From: Lepidodermella squamata
Lineage: Eukaryota; Gastrotricha
Assembly: GCA_047495785.1 (NCBI GenBank)
Contig: JBLDXI010000045.1
Location: 248,001 to 312,000 of the forward strand
DNA: 64,000 bases
Reading direction: 5' to 3'
Under the pieces are notes generated by a model, which did not search any database, was not told where the DNA came from, and saw nothing but the letters and a program-made list of their open reading frames with translations. This document shows positions 10,114-20,555 of the stretch, piece by piece (the first letter of the stretch is position 1; each line of letters opens with the position of its first letter). Made by a program: the position numbers and the translations under genes.

Positions 10114-13100
10114 ATGTGGCAAGAGGCTCGGAAGCATGAAAAGGCTATCCGAGGCATGATGGTTGACTACCAACGTCGCGCAGAGCGGCGAAGGGATTTT
10201 TACGAAAAAGTGGTAAGTAGCCTCGAATATTAATCAGAGTGACGGTTTATGGTTTATTTTCCAAGAAAAAAGATCCGCACAGCTTTTTGGTGGTCTACGG
10301 ATCCAGCGCGAAAATTCACATCGATCCTGATTTGGCTCAACAAGCCGAGAGTTGCATGTCTGCTCGTTGAAATTTTCAAAAATTAAACATAAAATTCACC
10401 CCATTTTATAGGATGAGTTGGCAGGGTGAAAGCATTGATCGATTCGATGGCCGATCTCAGCTGGATTTCTACCAAGAACACAAGCCTGATGGGTATTAGT
10501 ATGCAATTTTATTATAATTTCAGGCTCATTTGAATGTTTTCTAGCGATACTGAGCCTTTGACGTTGGAAGAACGGCGATTAAATTATGAACGATATCGAA
10601 TTTTGGTGCAAAATTCAAGCTCGAATCGTAAGCTTTTATTTCAAATATGCGGAAAGCGGAAAAATTAAAATCCCGTAATTTTCAGTCGAAGAATCTGAAT
10701 TTTTGAGGCAAATTGAAATCGACGAAAAAGCCAATATCGATAAGGCTAAACTGGCTGAGAGGAAGAAGAAAGCCGCCGAAGAGAAAGCGAAGCTTGCCCA
10801 ATCGAAAGCAGCAATCGGTTACACTTATGCGGATTCTACTGGCGAGGCTGCCCCTAAAAAACGCTGGGACAGCAATATTGTGAAACGAGGTCGGCGGGAG
10901 AGCGAAAGTTCAGGGGACTCAGATGATTCGGATTCAAACGATTTGGGTAATTGCTCCTAATTCTCCAAAAATTATTCTACTATTCCATCTTATTTTAAGA
11001 TGTGACTATCGATGTTGATCATTTAAGCAAAGACGATGTTGCCTACTGCAATCACGCCGCTACGTTTTACGGCCTCGGCCCTAACGATTTCACGAAATTT
11101 TTGAAAGAAGACAAACGTGAAGCTGACGAACTTGAAAAATTGAAGGAGCAAGAGGAGGAAAAAGCTCAATTTTCAGGCCGCCATTCCCGCCGAGAACGGC
11201 GTTTGTTCAAAGAGCGGAAACTCGCAGAAAGAGCCGCGGCTGGCGATTTTTCTCTCCTACCGTCTTTTGCCGTTCCGCTAGACGGCAAGGACAAAATAGA
11301 TGATGACGACGAAGATGATGATGACGATGATGACAGCTCCTCGTCGCTTTCGTCGAATAAGGAAGAGAAGATCGAGTATATAACGTCATTTGGAGACGGC
11401 GGGGCGACTCGAGATCCGTCGAATGCGGCTGAGGAAATCGTTTGCCAGGCGACCACAAGCGGTATTGAACCTGTTGTCATAGGCCCGATGCCTCCGCCTG
11501 CCGATTTCAAACCTGACGAACCAGCCCCCCGGAAGTCCGGAGACTTGAGGCGCAAGTCGTTGTTTTCTCGCTAATTTTTCTAAATTAACCAAAAATTCAA
11601 GTTTCAGGAGGTAATTTTTTCAATTTTTTGTTTCAGGAGGTCTCCAGTTTTCGTGCCGAAGAGGAAGGGATCGCCTTCAACCCTCCCAAGGGCGAAAATG
11701 AGGCCGTCGAATACAACTGGTTCGTATCGACGAGCTCGGTCGACTTCATCCTCGTCGAGATCGCCGTCAGTTCGCCGCCAGCGATCGCGGAGCCCGCAGA
11801 GGCGTGATCGAAATGACACGAGAAGCCGGCCGAGAGATGACTATGATGACGATTACGACCGTCGCGACCGGTTCCGCCGAAGCCCGGTTCGTCGCCGCAG
11901 GAGTCGCAGCGTGTCACGTGACCGGCGGCAGCGACGTTCTCTCAGCCGCGATAACAGGCGATCGCGACGGCGTTCGACGTCTTCGAGTTCTTCATCGTCG
12001 AGCAGTTCGAGCAGTTCGTCGTCGAGCAGCTCTTCAAGTTCGTCATCCGACGATCGTAGACGCCGGCCGTCTCCTCGAAGGTAACATTTAATCGAAAATC
12101 TGTCTTGATTTTCTGGGAATTCTGGATTTTTTCAGGCGTACTCGATCGAAATCACGATCTCGTTCGCCAAAACGAACGGTTAAGAAAGTAGCTGAGAAAA
12201 AGCCGTCATCGCCGCCAGTTTCGACAGCTGCTGCTAGCAACCCTAGTAACAGTTCGTTGAGTAAGCCAAAAGTCAGTAGCGGAACTTCTTATACATTTTC
12301 TTCTGATTTTTCGCGACTGAAATCGACTTCGCTATGCTGGATAAGAATTTTCATATAATCATAATTCTGGTTTATATGTGACTCAAAAATCTAGTTTCGA
12401 ACACGCTGAAATTATTCATAATATATAATCAGACTTTTGGTCTTTTGATCAGGCTTTTAAAATTTAGTGAGCCTGGTCAAAAAATCGACAAAAAAAGACT
12501 CGGCCGAAAAAGAATATAATTTATCAGTAGTGCGTAGTGCCGATATAAAAACGTGATCATCTTATCCACCAAGTGAATGCAAAACCAGGCCTGGGCATAA
12601 TTCTATCGAAATATTGGTGAAATAGACCAATTTTTCTCGCGACAATTGACTGAGCGTTCGAGAATAGGATCAAATTCACTACCGTAATGGGTCCTAACTT
12701 TGGACAAAACAAGTTTTTGTGTTACTACAAATTTGGATTTAGTCGAAAAACAAAAATTGCCAAACCTTCGCCCGAGGAATCCGGATCGGCAGGTAAATTT
12801 TGGGGCATTTAGGAGCTCACCTTGATTTTCAAAAATAGGTAAAGAAACCTCCCCAGGCCCCATTTTTTCTTTAACAGTCAAATGATTTCAATATTTGCAA
12901 TTGAAGTAAACGAATGAGGCCCATGTTGTTTAAAGAGTTTTCAAATGAGTTGATAGTTTTTACAACTTTCTTAATTTTCAGCTTTCTATGCAAGAAATAA
13001 TGCGTCAACGTGTCCAGCAAGCGCTGGCTAAGCAATGTAAGTGTTTGATCTAGTCGATACATACTCGTGAGAGCTTTTAGCCACATTTCTAAACAGGCAA

Positions 13101-13489
13101 AGCCGATAAGAAGGCGGATAAGGAGAAGCGAGAGCGGCAGGCCCGCGAGGAATCTGTAAGTAATCCGCGCCGCTGATAACACGCGCAAGTCTTTATTTAC
13201 CTGATGCGTTTTGTGATTGGTCGGCTAGGAGCGGCAAGAGCAGTTGGCGAAAATGTCGCAGGAACTGCAGCGGCGTGAGGAAGAGCGTCGCCGGGCCGAG
13301 CTCGGCGAGGTGCAACTGTCGATGCCGCCGGTCTTGTACGACCGTGGCGAGGATGATGATGAGGACGATGGTGCTTCTATCGATGAGAGCGACCTGTTCT
13401 ACCCGCCGGTTCCAGCTACGGACGCCCGGCAGCGGTCCCGATCGCGATCGCCAGATGATCGGCGTAGATCGAGCCGCGAAGACAGGTGA
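10114..13489 (+). CDS. CLASRP: CLASRP (CLK4-associating SR-related protein, SWAP-like N-terminus)
   Basis: Eleven exons in consistent phase: 10114-10212, 10266-10357, 10412-10492, 10545-10627, 10686-10946, 11000-11555, 11637-12080, 12136-12271, 12982-13036, 13097-13155 and 13229-13489, giving 708 residues. The N-terminus (MWQEARKHEKAIRGMMVDYQ, then RRAERRRDFYEK and KKDPHSFLVVYG) is the CLASRP signature. Later conserved points are IGYTYADST, ATFYGLGPNDFTKFLKEDK, FSGRHSRRERR and KIEYITSFG. The middle has an acidic run, an RS domain and about 24 consecutive Ser codons near 11985-12047. The C-terminal helical segment (SMQEIMRQRVQQALAKQ, then KADKKADKEK) matches the family. The protein binds CLK kinases and influences alternative splicing. 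The frame stops at TGA 13487-13489, but AG|GTGAGT there is a strong donor; splicing to 13663 would extend it to TAG 13745-13747. The 709-bp intron before exon 9 is the longest. Confidence 0.93.
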
Positions 13490-14308
13490 GTTGCGATGCA
13501 AAGATAAAACCACTGGACCGTCCATCTTCGAATGTTTATTTCGAACTTTCGCTTCATTTCTTTCATTTTCGATTACGGGTGTTTTTTGTGAATAAAATGA
13601 CTCGATGAAAACGAAGTGGTTTTTTTGAAAAAATGATGAGCGTTTTTTACTTAATTTCACAGTTTGAAACCATGGGCAACCAAAATAGAAGGCAGGGAAG
13701 TTGATCGATTCGTACCTGTTGAGACTAATGATTCAGAATTTGGCTAGGTTTGAACCGGCTTCAAGTGAAAAAACCCACAAGGACTTGAAAATATGACAAC
13801 CTATTGCCTCGGATAACGGAGTTAATTGGTAAAGACATCTGCCGTGTAATAGCGCAATGAAATTTCTTCGTGAGGCCGCCCGAAAAAAAGCGATTTTTTT
13901 ACGATTATTTGTCTTCATGTGTCCGAACACAATGCTTTTTTCAACTATGCATCATCTTGTTTCAAGATTTTATATTTTGCTTTTCCTTGTGGATAGTCTC
14001 AAATATCTACGGTCTTGATGATGGAAATTCTTTGCCAACATAGATACTGCTGGCTAGTTTTTTTACGCCCAGGCTCCAAGTTGTACACCAAAGCGAGCGA
14101 TATTCATTTTTCACCCGGTTTTACCCGGTCCCGGTGTACCCGAGCCCGTGGAGGATTCCTTAACCGAAATTTTTTATAGTCAGTAGCTTAATTACTTCGA
14201 AAATTTTACGGCGCAAATGTTGCAAATGCTGCAAATCGTGTATTTCTTCACGCCGATTTCATTCTGTTTCCTTATCTAGTTATCTGTTATCTATATCTAT
14301 CATTTACT
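13490..14308. other. 3' region of CLASRP and intergenic DNA
   Basis: Contains the possible alternative last CLASRP exon (13663-13747) behind a TTTCACAG acceptor. Around 14110-14145 there are short repeated ACCCGGT/CCCGGTGTACCCG motifs. No other gene is supported. Confidence 0.35.
14268..14303. promoter_or_regulatory. cluster of GATA-type sites
   Basis: Within about 35 bases the plus strand reads TTATCT, TTATCT, TTATCT and TATATCTATC, that is three AGATAA sites plus a weaker one on the minus strand. GATA factors bind WGATAR. The cluster sits just before a small ORF (ATG at 14309) and about 2 kb upstream of a GATA-factor gene. It could control either; function is inferred. Confidence 0.4.
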
Positions 14309-14500
14309 ATGTCCCACCAACATGAAGTTGCCCACACATGCGGACAGCCATTTGTAGCACCCTACACAAATCTTGATCTTTTGCCAGGTTATTTGGATAG
14401 TTCTAAGCGCAATTTGGAACCTTCGAATCGATTATTCGCGATGAAACCTAGTGACGACGTTCAAACTTTTGCGAAACTTTATGCGAGACAAAACCAATAG
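14309..14500 (+). CDS. small hypothetical protein (63 residues)
   Basis: An ATG-initiated single-exon ORF directly downstream of a GATA-site cluster, followed by an ATTAAA-type polyadenylation signal near 14634. The product begins MSHQHEVAHTCGQPFVAPYT, is polar, has no membrane segment or signal peptide, and resembles nothing I know. Placement between a promoter-like cluster and a poly(A) signal is the only support, and a chance ORF of this size is possible. Confidence 0.3.
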   Translation: MSHQHEVAHTCGQPFVAPYTNLDLLPGYLDSSKRNLEPSNRLFAMKPSDDVQTFAKLYARQNQ

Positions 14501-16233
14501 GTTGGATGGCTATCAGTTGCGATCGAGAAAGCCGTCAAGGCGCATCTAGCCTATTATCTATTATTTCTCTATTTTTCTTCCCAGAACTTGCCCACTCAGC
14601 GAAAATGTTAAATGTTTTTGTTCCCTTCGTTTTATTAAAAGTTATCATCTTATGTAGCATAAATCAGCGATAAATCCCATTTAGAGGGCTCTTAAACACT
14701 TGTCAACAAGGGTGCAGCAATAATGCTGCGTCGATTGACACGAAAAGTTGTTGGCGATACGGTGTCAAGTGGTTATTAATTCTGTGCAAACTCGATTTCG
14801 ACCCGGATTACAGGCGGATAATGCGGTTCCTGGTATTAGCGCGCATAAATACCCGGTAATTTGCCATGGTTTGATGCGCATGGTTAGCTGGTATTGATAC
14901 GCGAAAATAGGTACAAGCAATAAAATAAGGAATAATTATTAGCAATAACTTCTGTAAATGCGGCGAGGTAAATTTCCCGCGGCTAAAAACACAGACCACC
15001 GGCCCACGCCTCAGCGACCACCAGCGTGTAAAACACATGATGAGTTGATATTACTATTAACGATGAAACGATGAGAAGAAGCAAGACGAGGTGCGTCTCG
15101 CAATAAACAAAAAGGCGGAGGCGCGCAGCTGGGCGCCTCGCTTACGTATTTATTTTTCAGGCGTCGAACACGGCGTCGAAGAGCGCCGTCGATCAAAACA
15201 ATCGCAGTGCGCGCGAGAAATAACGCGGCCAATTGCAAAGATGAGCCGATATTTTATTTGCCACTTTGTATCGTTTACGCTTCACCGAACCCCCGCCCGC
15301 GCAGGTCTCGGAACAAGCGCGTGCCCGTGTTTTCTCGCCGCGCTTGTTTTTGACCGATGTAATAATGATCGGGCGTTGTTATTATTATCATTATTATTAT
15401 TATTATTATTTCCGAAATGGTAATTGGCACCACAGCCAAGGATCCACCTTAACACACATGCGCACAAAAAGCGCGCAGATTTTTCACGCACATTATAATC
15501 GAACGAATGTAAAAACAAAAATGTGAGTAGCAGGCGCACCCACCTATTACCTGTTATTTACAACAATAATAATAATTGAATAATTTTCTTATAACGAGAA
15601 CTTTATGGGTTATGAGTAATTATTGCGCAAGGCGTGTCGCCCCGTCGATGAACTATAGAATTTATTGCCCTGCGACGCCTTATCGCGCCCGGGCAATAAA
15701 ATCGGTAAACAAATTGGGTCACGTAACGCGACCGGGTTCGATCTCGGGTATTTCGTGGTAAAATTTCTTATCCTGGTCTGAGAACAGCTGTGGTTCTGTC
15801 TTCTTTGGCGGTACCGGAAGATTGGTAGCCGCGCGCGGTATCTTTTTGACCGCCTCGCGCGCTCAATATTTGTTACACGTGTCGCGGCTGGTGTGCCGAC
15901 AATAAAATTTCTTGTTTTACACCGCACATCTAGGTTGTTAAACAACGTCAAACGTGTCACGCGCGCACATCCCTCGCGCGCCTCGCCGATAAGCCGCGCA
16001 AGCATCCGAGCGCGAACCTGTTTGCCGAGCGCATTACCGGCCCCAACCCGGCTATATTATCAAATTTGCAAGTAGCGCACGTTCGCCAATTGCCGCTTCA
16101 GTCATCGATTCTTAAATAACTTTATCCGGTCTCGATTACTGCTTAAAGCTTAGTCCTTTTTCAAGCACTCTCAACGCGATCAACCAGTCACTTGTCAAGT
16201 TTTTCCACTTCACTTCAACATCATAGCAATATA
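14501..16233. promoter_or_regulatory. upstream region of the GATA-factor gene
   Basis: About 1.7 kb of mixed composition with many CG dinucleotides (15100-15340 and 15840-16090). It holds an (ATT)n microsatellite at about 15378-15411 and scattered GATA sites (for example CCGATAAG near 15986 and TTTATC near 16122). Overlapping ORFs on both strands between 14800 and 16000 have no sustained coding character. It most likely contains the promoter and 5' UTR of the GATA gene. Confidence 0.4.
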
Positions 16234-17443
16234 ATGATGACTACTGCCTCGGTTCCGAGCAACTACTACTACCCGCCCAGCACTTCGACAGCGTTCAGTG
16301 CCTTCCCAACCCTGGCCGCCCCGGTCAAGACCTCGCCGAATCAGTCAGGTAAAGAAAAATCAATCAAGCGTGACGTTTTTTCAAATTCGATTTTTTTTCT
16401 CAGATGAATTTCGAACTGCAGCAGCGCCTCGTTGTCTCGGCTTCTCCCCACTCCGCCCCGCTCGTGTTGAGTCTTACGGCTCAGCAACTCGTGTCTCAAC
16501 TTCGTCGTGCCAACAGCTCATCGACAGCATCAACTACGGCGCAGCTAATTACCAGACCTTGTACTCCCAGCCCGCAGCTACCCAATCGAACTCGACACCG
16601 CTTCAGAGCTACGCCTCGCACTACGACTACGCGTGTTTCTACGGCAACCAGTCGCCTAGCGCAGCCTTCCTCTACTCGCCGACCTCGACCAACAACAACG
16701 AAATGCTGTCAGGCGTGACCATGACCACCGGCGTCTCGTGCTCGCTGTGCGGCAGCCCGGCTTGGGCTCAAGATTCGAACCTATGCGCCACGTGTTTCCT
16801 GCATCACGGCCTTTCTACGACCAACGAACCAGCCGTCAGTCAAGCGGCGCGACGACTCGATACCGGCAACAATATGCTCACCTACTCGACTTCACCCATC
16901 TCCTCGCCATCGTCCTCAACTTCGACCGGGCCGAAATCTATCTCACCGCCGTCGCATATGATGATGCCTCGAGCTGCGAAACCAGCGACTTCTTCAACTG
17001 CTCAAACCAGATCGAAAGCGGCGAAACCAACTGTGGTAGTTCAACCCGTCTCGAAACCACCGGCGCCTACCGAGCAGCAGAAATGCAAAAATTGCGGAAC
17101 GAATGAAACTACGTTGTGGCGCCGTAACAAAGAAGGTGCTCCTGGTAAGTTAATCGGAATTAATTTCATTTTCCAGATTAATAATTATTTTTTTTCTATA
17201 GTTTGCAACGCATGTGGCCTGTACTTCAAGCTTCACAAAACCGAACGGCCGTTGTCGTTGAAGAAGACGCAGATCTCGCGCCGGCAACGTCGCCATCGTC
17301 GCCCTAACGAGCCGACCGTTCTCGGAAAAACTGCCTCAGCCAACGTCGGCAATGGCTACTTCCCTTCATCTTCGACTGGCAATTCGTCTTCTCGACTCGC
17401 CACCGCCTCGGCGACTCAGCAATTACCTCGTTATTTATTCTAA
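16234..17443 (+). CDS. GATA-type zinc-finger transcription factor (ELT-like)
   Basis: Three exons, 16234-16348, 16404-17144 and 17202-17443, join in phase to give 365 residues. The C-terminal finger is canonical: [18 protein letters not shown], then [20 protein letters not shown] followed by a basic tail (SRRQRRHRR). The intron falls inside the finger after the first Cys pair. About 140 residues earlier there is a shortened CxxC-x11-CxxC ([19 protein letters not shown]) that looks like a vestigial N-finger, as described for C. elegans ELT-2. The remainder is Ser/Thr/Pro/Gln-rich and likely an activation region. GATA factors bind WGATAR sites; in nematodes they specify endoderm and epidermis. 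The ATG at 16234 is chosen as the first in frame. DNA-binding identity is certain; which ELT paralogue it is cannot be told. Confidence 0.9.
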
Positions 17444-18699
17444 TTTCTGCCAAATTTTGCATATTGTAAAAAATGCTTTGTTTGTTATTCAAAATTCATT
17501 TTTATCTAGCTTCTGTAAATCTTGAAATATTGTGTATAAAAATTGATTTGATCAATACTTGAGTGTTTCAGCGATCTTTTGTACAGTGCTTGTTAATGTT
17601 TCCTTCTGCGCGCCAAGGTATCTCTGTTTATATGTTGCATTATACAGTGGAATATTCGCATCAGTTTAACGTTTTTAAATTATGAGTCGGCATAAAATGT
17701 TATTATAATTATTTCGGACTATGATGCGGCTATCGAAATGATGGCACAGTTGACAAAAACACAAACAACTTTGGTGAAATAAACAAAAATTATACGAATT
17801 TCGAAGACTTGTTCATAGCGCTGCGAAAAATCGGTTTCATTAACGAAAAGCAATAAATGTCTGTCTATCCGGTCGGCTGATTGGCTTTAATGATGGAAAA
17901 TCAGAAATTCAGCCACTGCAGTAAAAGAAAATTTACTGATTCCCTTTGAAAAATAGCGCTTTTCAAGTGAAACAAAATAGAATTGTCCTCAATAATATAG
18001 GTCGAGTAGCTTGGCCAATTCGATATTTTACGGTATAACATTCGCAAATCGTTCATATCTGAACTCGCCGCACTCGATTTCCTCATCGCAAAACGCCTCC
18101 GGCTCGATCCGATTCGTAAATCTCGGCCGACTCCTTTCAGATTTAAACTTTTTACTCATGTCATACCATACCATATTTTTGTCACGAATCGGCGAATATA
18201 GAACCCCTAGTATCTAGTTCAACCGTTGAAACTGAGGGAAGCAACTTTCGCAACGCAATTTATCAAGAACAACAAGAACAAAAATGCTGAATTAAACAAA
18301 TACGGCCAGAATTTTGGTGGGGAAATGCACAGGCAACAGGGCAGCATTTCTAACTCAAAAATCGATCGAACGAACTAGAAACACTACTCAGAAGATTCGC
18401 AAAATCGGGCAGCACTTCGACCTTCGACCCGAAGAAATCCTGGCATGGGTTCGTACCTGTCTGCCAAAGATTGCACGGATTCGATCCATTCCCGTAAACA
18501 GGCAGTTTTAACTGCTAGCAAAGAAGCTGTAGAAAGAAGGTGCGCAAATTGACGCAAAGAAGGATTTTTTTACTCAAAGGATCGAGAGTTGTAGCATTAA
18601 TTAATTTTGTTGCTCAATTTTTATTCAACCTGGTTGCAATGATTGATTAATATAGGGACATTCGATGGCCAATGGGCGATAGGAAATTTTGAATAATGG
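17444..18699. other. 3' UTR and intergenic DNA
   Basis: AT-rich sequence after the GATA gene with possible poly(A) signals (AATAAA near 17779 and AATAAAT near 17853). Small ORFs at 18011-18217 and 18314-18511 have no recognisable features. I see no supported gene. Confidence 0.4.
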
Positions 18700-19330
18700 A
18701 ATAGAAAAGTCAATGACCGCGAGACCGGCCATTTCTCCTTTCTGTGATGCGAAATTAAAGTGGGCGTAAGTTGAACAGCAGAGGAGAATTTGTCAAAACT
18801 CAAAACCGAGGATATTTCCACCGGAAGAATGAATTCAAGTTAACGTCCACTAACGCAGCAGTAGGCTAAACTATGCCGTAATAGGAGTCATGAGTCATGG
18901 GTATAAGTATCGATATATTGAATATCCTCAGGCTCATGCCTTCATCGCTGTGCTCATTGCCGTATCCAATAAAAAATCATGCCTAGAAACGAAAAAATGC
19001 GATCTCAATCCCAGCGATCAATACTTTGACAATTTTAAAAGTGACAATTTTCGAACTTGCGAAGCAAATATGCTCAAGATTGCTGAGGAATTGAATAAAT
19101 AAGAAATTCATCATTCACGCTTTGCTTCCTTGGCCAGAAGTCTTCAGAACTTCAGAAATATTTCGAAACTCGAAATTCAGCATGTTGCCTTTTGAATCTT
19201 GGGCGACGGTCAAAGGCCAGTTGTGTGCTACTGAACGCCTTTCATCTCCAAGAAAAGCTGGGCAATAGTTCTCGTTGCAGTAAAGTTGGCACTCATGCTC
19301 AAATTAACTGGTCAGTTTTCGGTCATCTGT
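18700..19330 (-). pseudogene. decayed copy of the adjacent glycosyltransferase-like gene
   Basis: Blocks here match the intact gene at 20.5-22.1 kb in the same order and orientation. Block 18781-18855 matches 20727-20805 (shared GAATGAATTCAAG and AACGTCCACTAACG). Block 18871-18985 matches 20814-20927 (CTATGCCGTAATAGGAGTCA, then GAATATC.TCAGG). Block 19105-19150 matches the first-exon segment near 21635-21680 (GGCCAGAA.TCTTCAG). Block 19206-19305 matches 21832-21935 (GGCCAGT, CAATAGTT/GAACAGTT, GGC.CTC.TGCTC). The middle exon of the intact gene (20994-21325) is missing, indels break the frame, and plus-strand stops accumulate. This is a degenerate tandem duplicate. Confidence 0.72.
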
Positions 19331-19784
19331 TGAAAACCAGTTGACAGATATTGCGATGAATCGCGGGAAAGTGTCCTGATGTAACTTCCTGTACTTCGTT
19401 GCTGCTACTTATACAAAAACACAGACGGCATGCCGGTCTAACTGGATATTTTCAAATAATGTTTACTCATGATTTATTCACTAATTCACATGATTTATTT
19501 GATCAGCTGATTCCCTTTCTACGTACTGCAATAAGGAGAAGTTTTTCATTTAATATTTTCTTGTCATGACTGCTCAGTCATTGACCTGAATAAAATGCCC
19601 GTGAGGCATTGGGGAGAAATCCCGATCGAAAACCGCACTAGTAAAAGGCGCCAAACTTAGCATGTGGTTAGCTTTTCGCAGCTCCAAACTCTTAGAAGTG
19701 AACTTTAATTATCGGTTTACATCTAAAAACTATACCGAGTGCTCCGGTAATACCCATGATCATTTCATGTCACTAACATTAATA

Positions 19785-19792
19785 GCCGGGAT
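19785..19792. repeat. left target-site duplication of the hAT element
   Basis: GCCGGGAT directly before the left terminal inverted repeat; an identical copy follows the right end at 20511-20518. Eight-base duplications are typical of hAT insertion. Confidence 0.85.
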
Positions 19793-20510
19793 CAGGGCCG
19801 GATTAACATTCGGGTGGCCCCTGGGCACTTTCTGGTTGGCGGCTCTTCTCTTCATATGTTTCCACTAAATATGTTTTCATACCTGAAGCCATGATCAAAG
19901 TCAATTTTCTCAATTTCCTGATTCATTAAACAATAATTCCTTCTCAAATTTAATTTTGCTTTGGTATTTTGTTGCTACGGGCCACCTAGTATTCTACATC
20001 ATAGCTGGAGTTGGCGTTAATAAGTGCTTTCCATTTTCCAACAAAATAACCGCAAATTGGAACATTGTCCCATTACCACGAGCGAAGCGAGAAATTTTCC
20101 AGGAATATTCCTTAAAATCGTTTTTCTTATGCAGAAAATCCTTGCTTTCCCGTTTCATCCTGATAGAGTAAACTCGGAAAAAATTGAGGCAAGAGGATTG
20201 AACTCTCATTCATTTTACATTCAAACCCCTAAATGAGTTTACGATTGTTCGAAATGAATTGCATAGGGGTAGTACTGATAAATAAAGTGAACAAAAGTTG
20301 ACGAACTAGCGAGCGAAGCGAGCAAAAGTTTAGCAAAATAAAAGAAAATAGGTTGATCCGGATGCTTGGAAAGTCTCTCAATTGCAAAGCATAACGACCT
20401 AATAAAGGCCCAACAATCTTCCGGGAATGTTTAGTAAAAGCAAATATTTCACCACTTTCTGGCGGCCCCTGGGCACGTGCCCTCTGTGCATATGCGTTAA
20501 TCCGGCCCTG
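19793..20510. mobile_element. non-autonomous hAT-type DNA transposon (718 bp)
   Basis: Ends in perfect 15-bp terminal inverted repeats: CAGGGCCGGATTAAC on the left and GTTAATCCGGCCCTG on the right. It is flanked by an exact 8-bp duplication. Subterminal GGCCCCTGGGCAC occurs at both ends in the same orientation. The interior has AGCGAGCGAAGCGAGC-like repeats near 20085 and 20310 and no transposase ORF. CAGGG termini and 8-bp duplications place it in the hAT superfamily; identical duplications suggest a fairly recent insertion. It lies between the intact glycosyltransferase gene and its decayed copy. Confidence 0.88.
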
Positions 20511-20518
20511 GCCGGGAT
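20511..20518. repeat. right target-site duplication of the hAT element
   Basis: GCCGGGAT, identical to 19785-19792, directly after the right terminal inverted repeat. Confidence 0.85.
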
Positions 20519-20555
20519 AATAAGAAAATGAATTGCGAACGACAATGCTTTGCGG

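Noticed and set aside
15690-15765. tRNA-like GGTTCGATCTCGGG T-arm
   Set aside because: No matching acceptor and anticodon arms could be built around it; no tRNA gene was found by eye anywhere in the window.
14808-16005. Overlapping ORFs on both strands upstream of the GATA gene
   Set aside because: Arg-rich products result from CG-rich sequence; several lack ATG starts, and no domain is recognisable.
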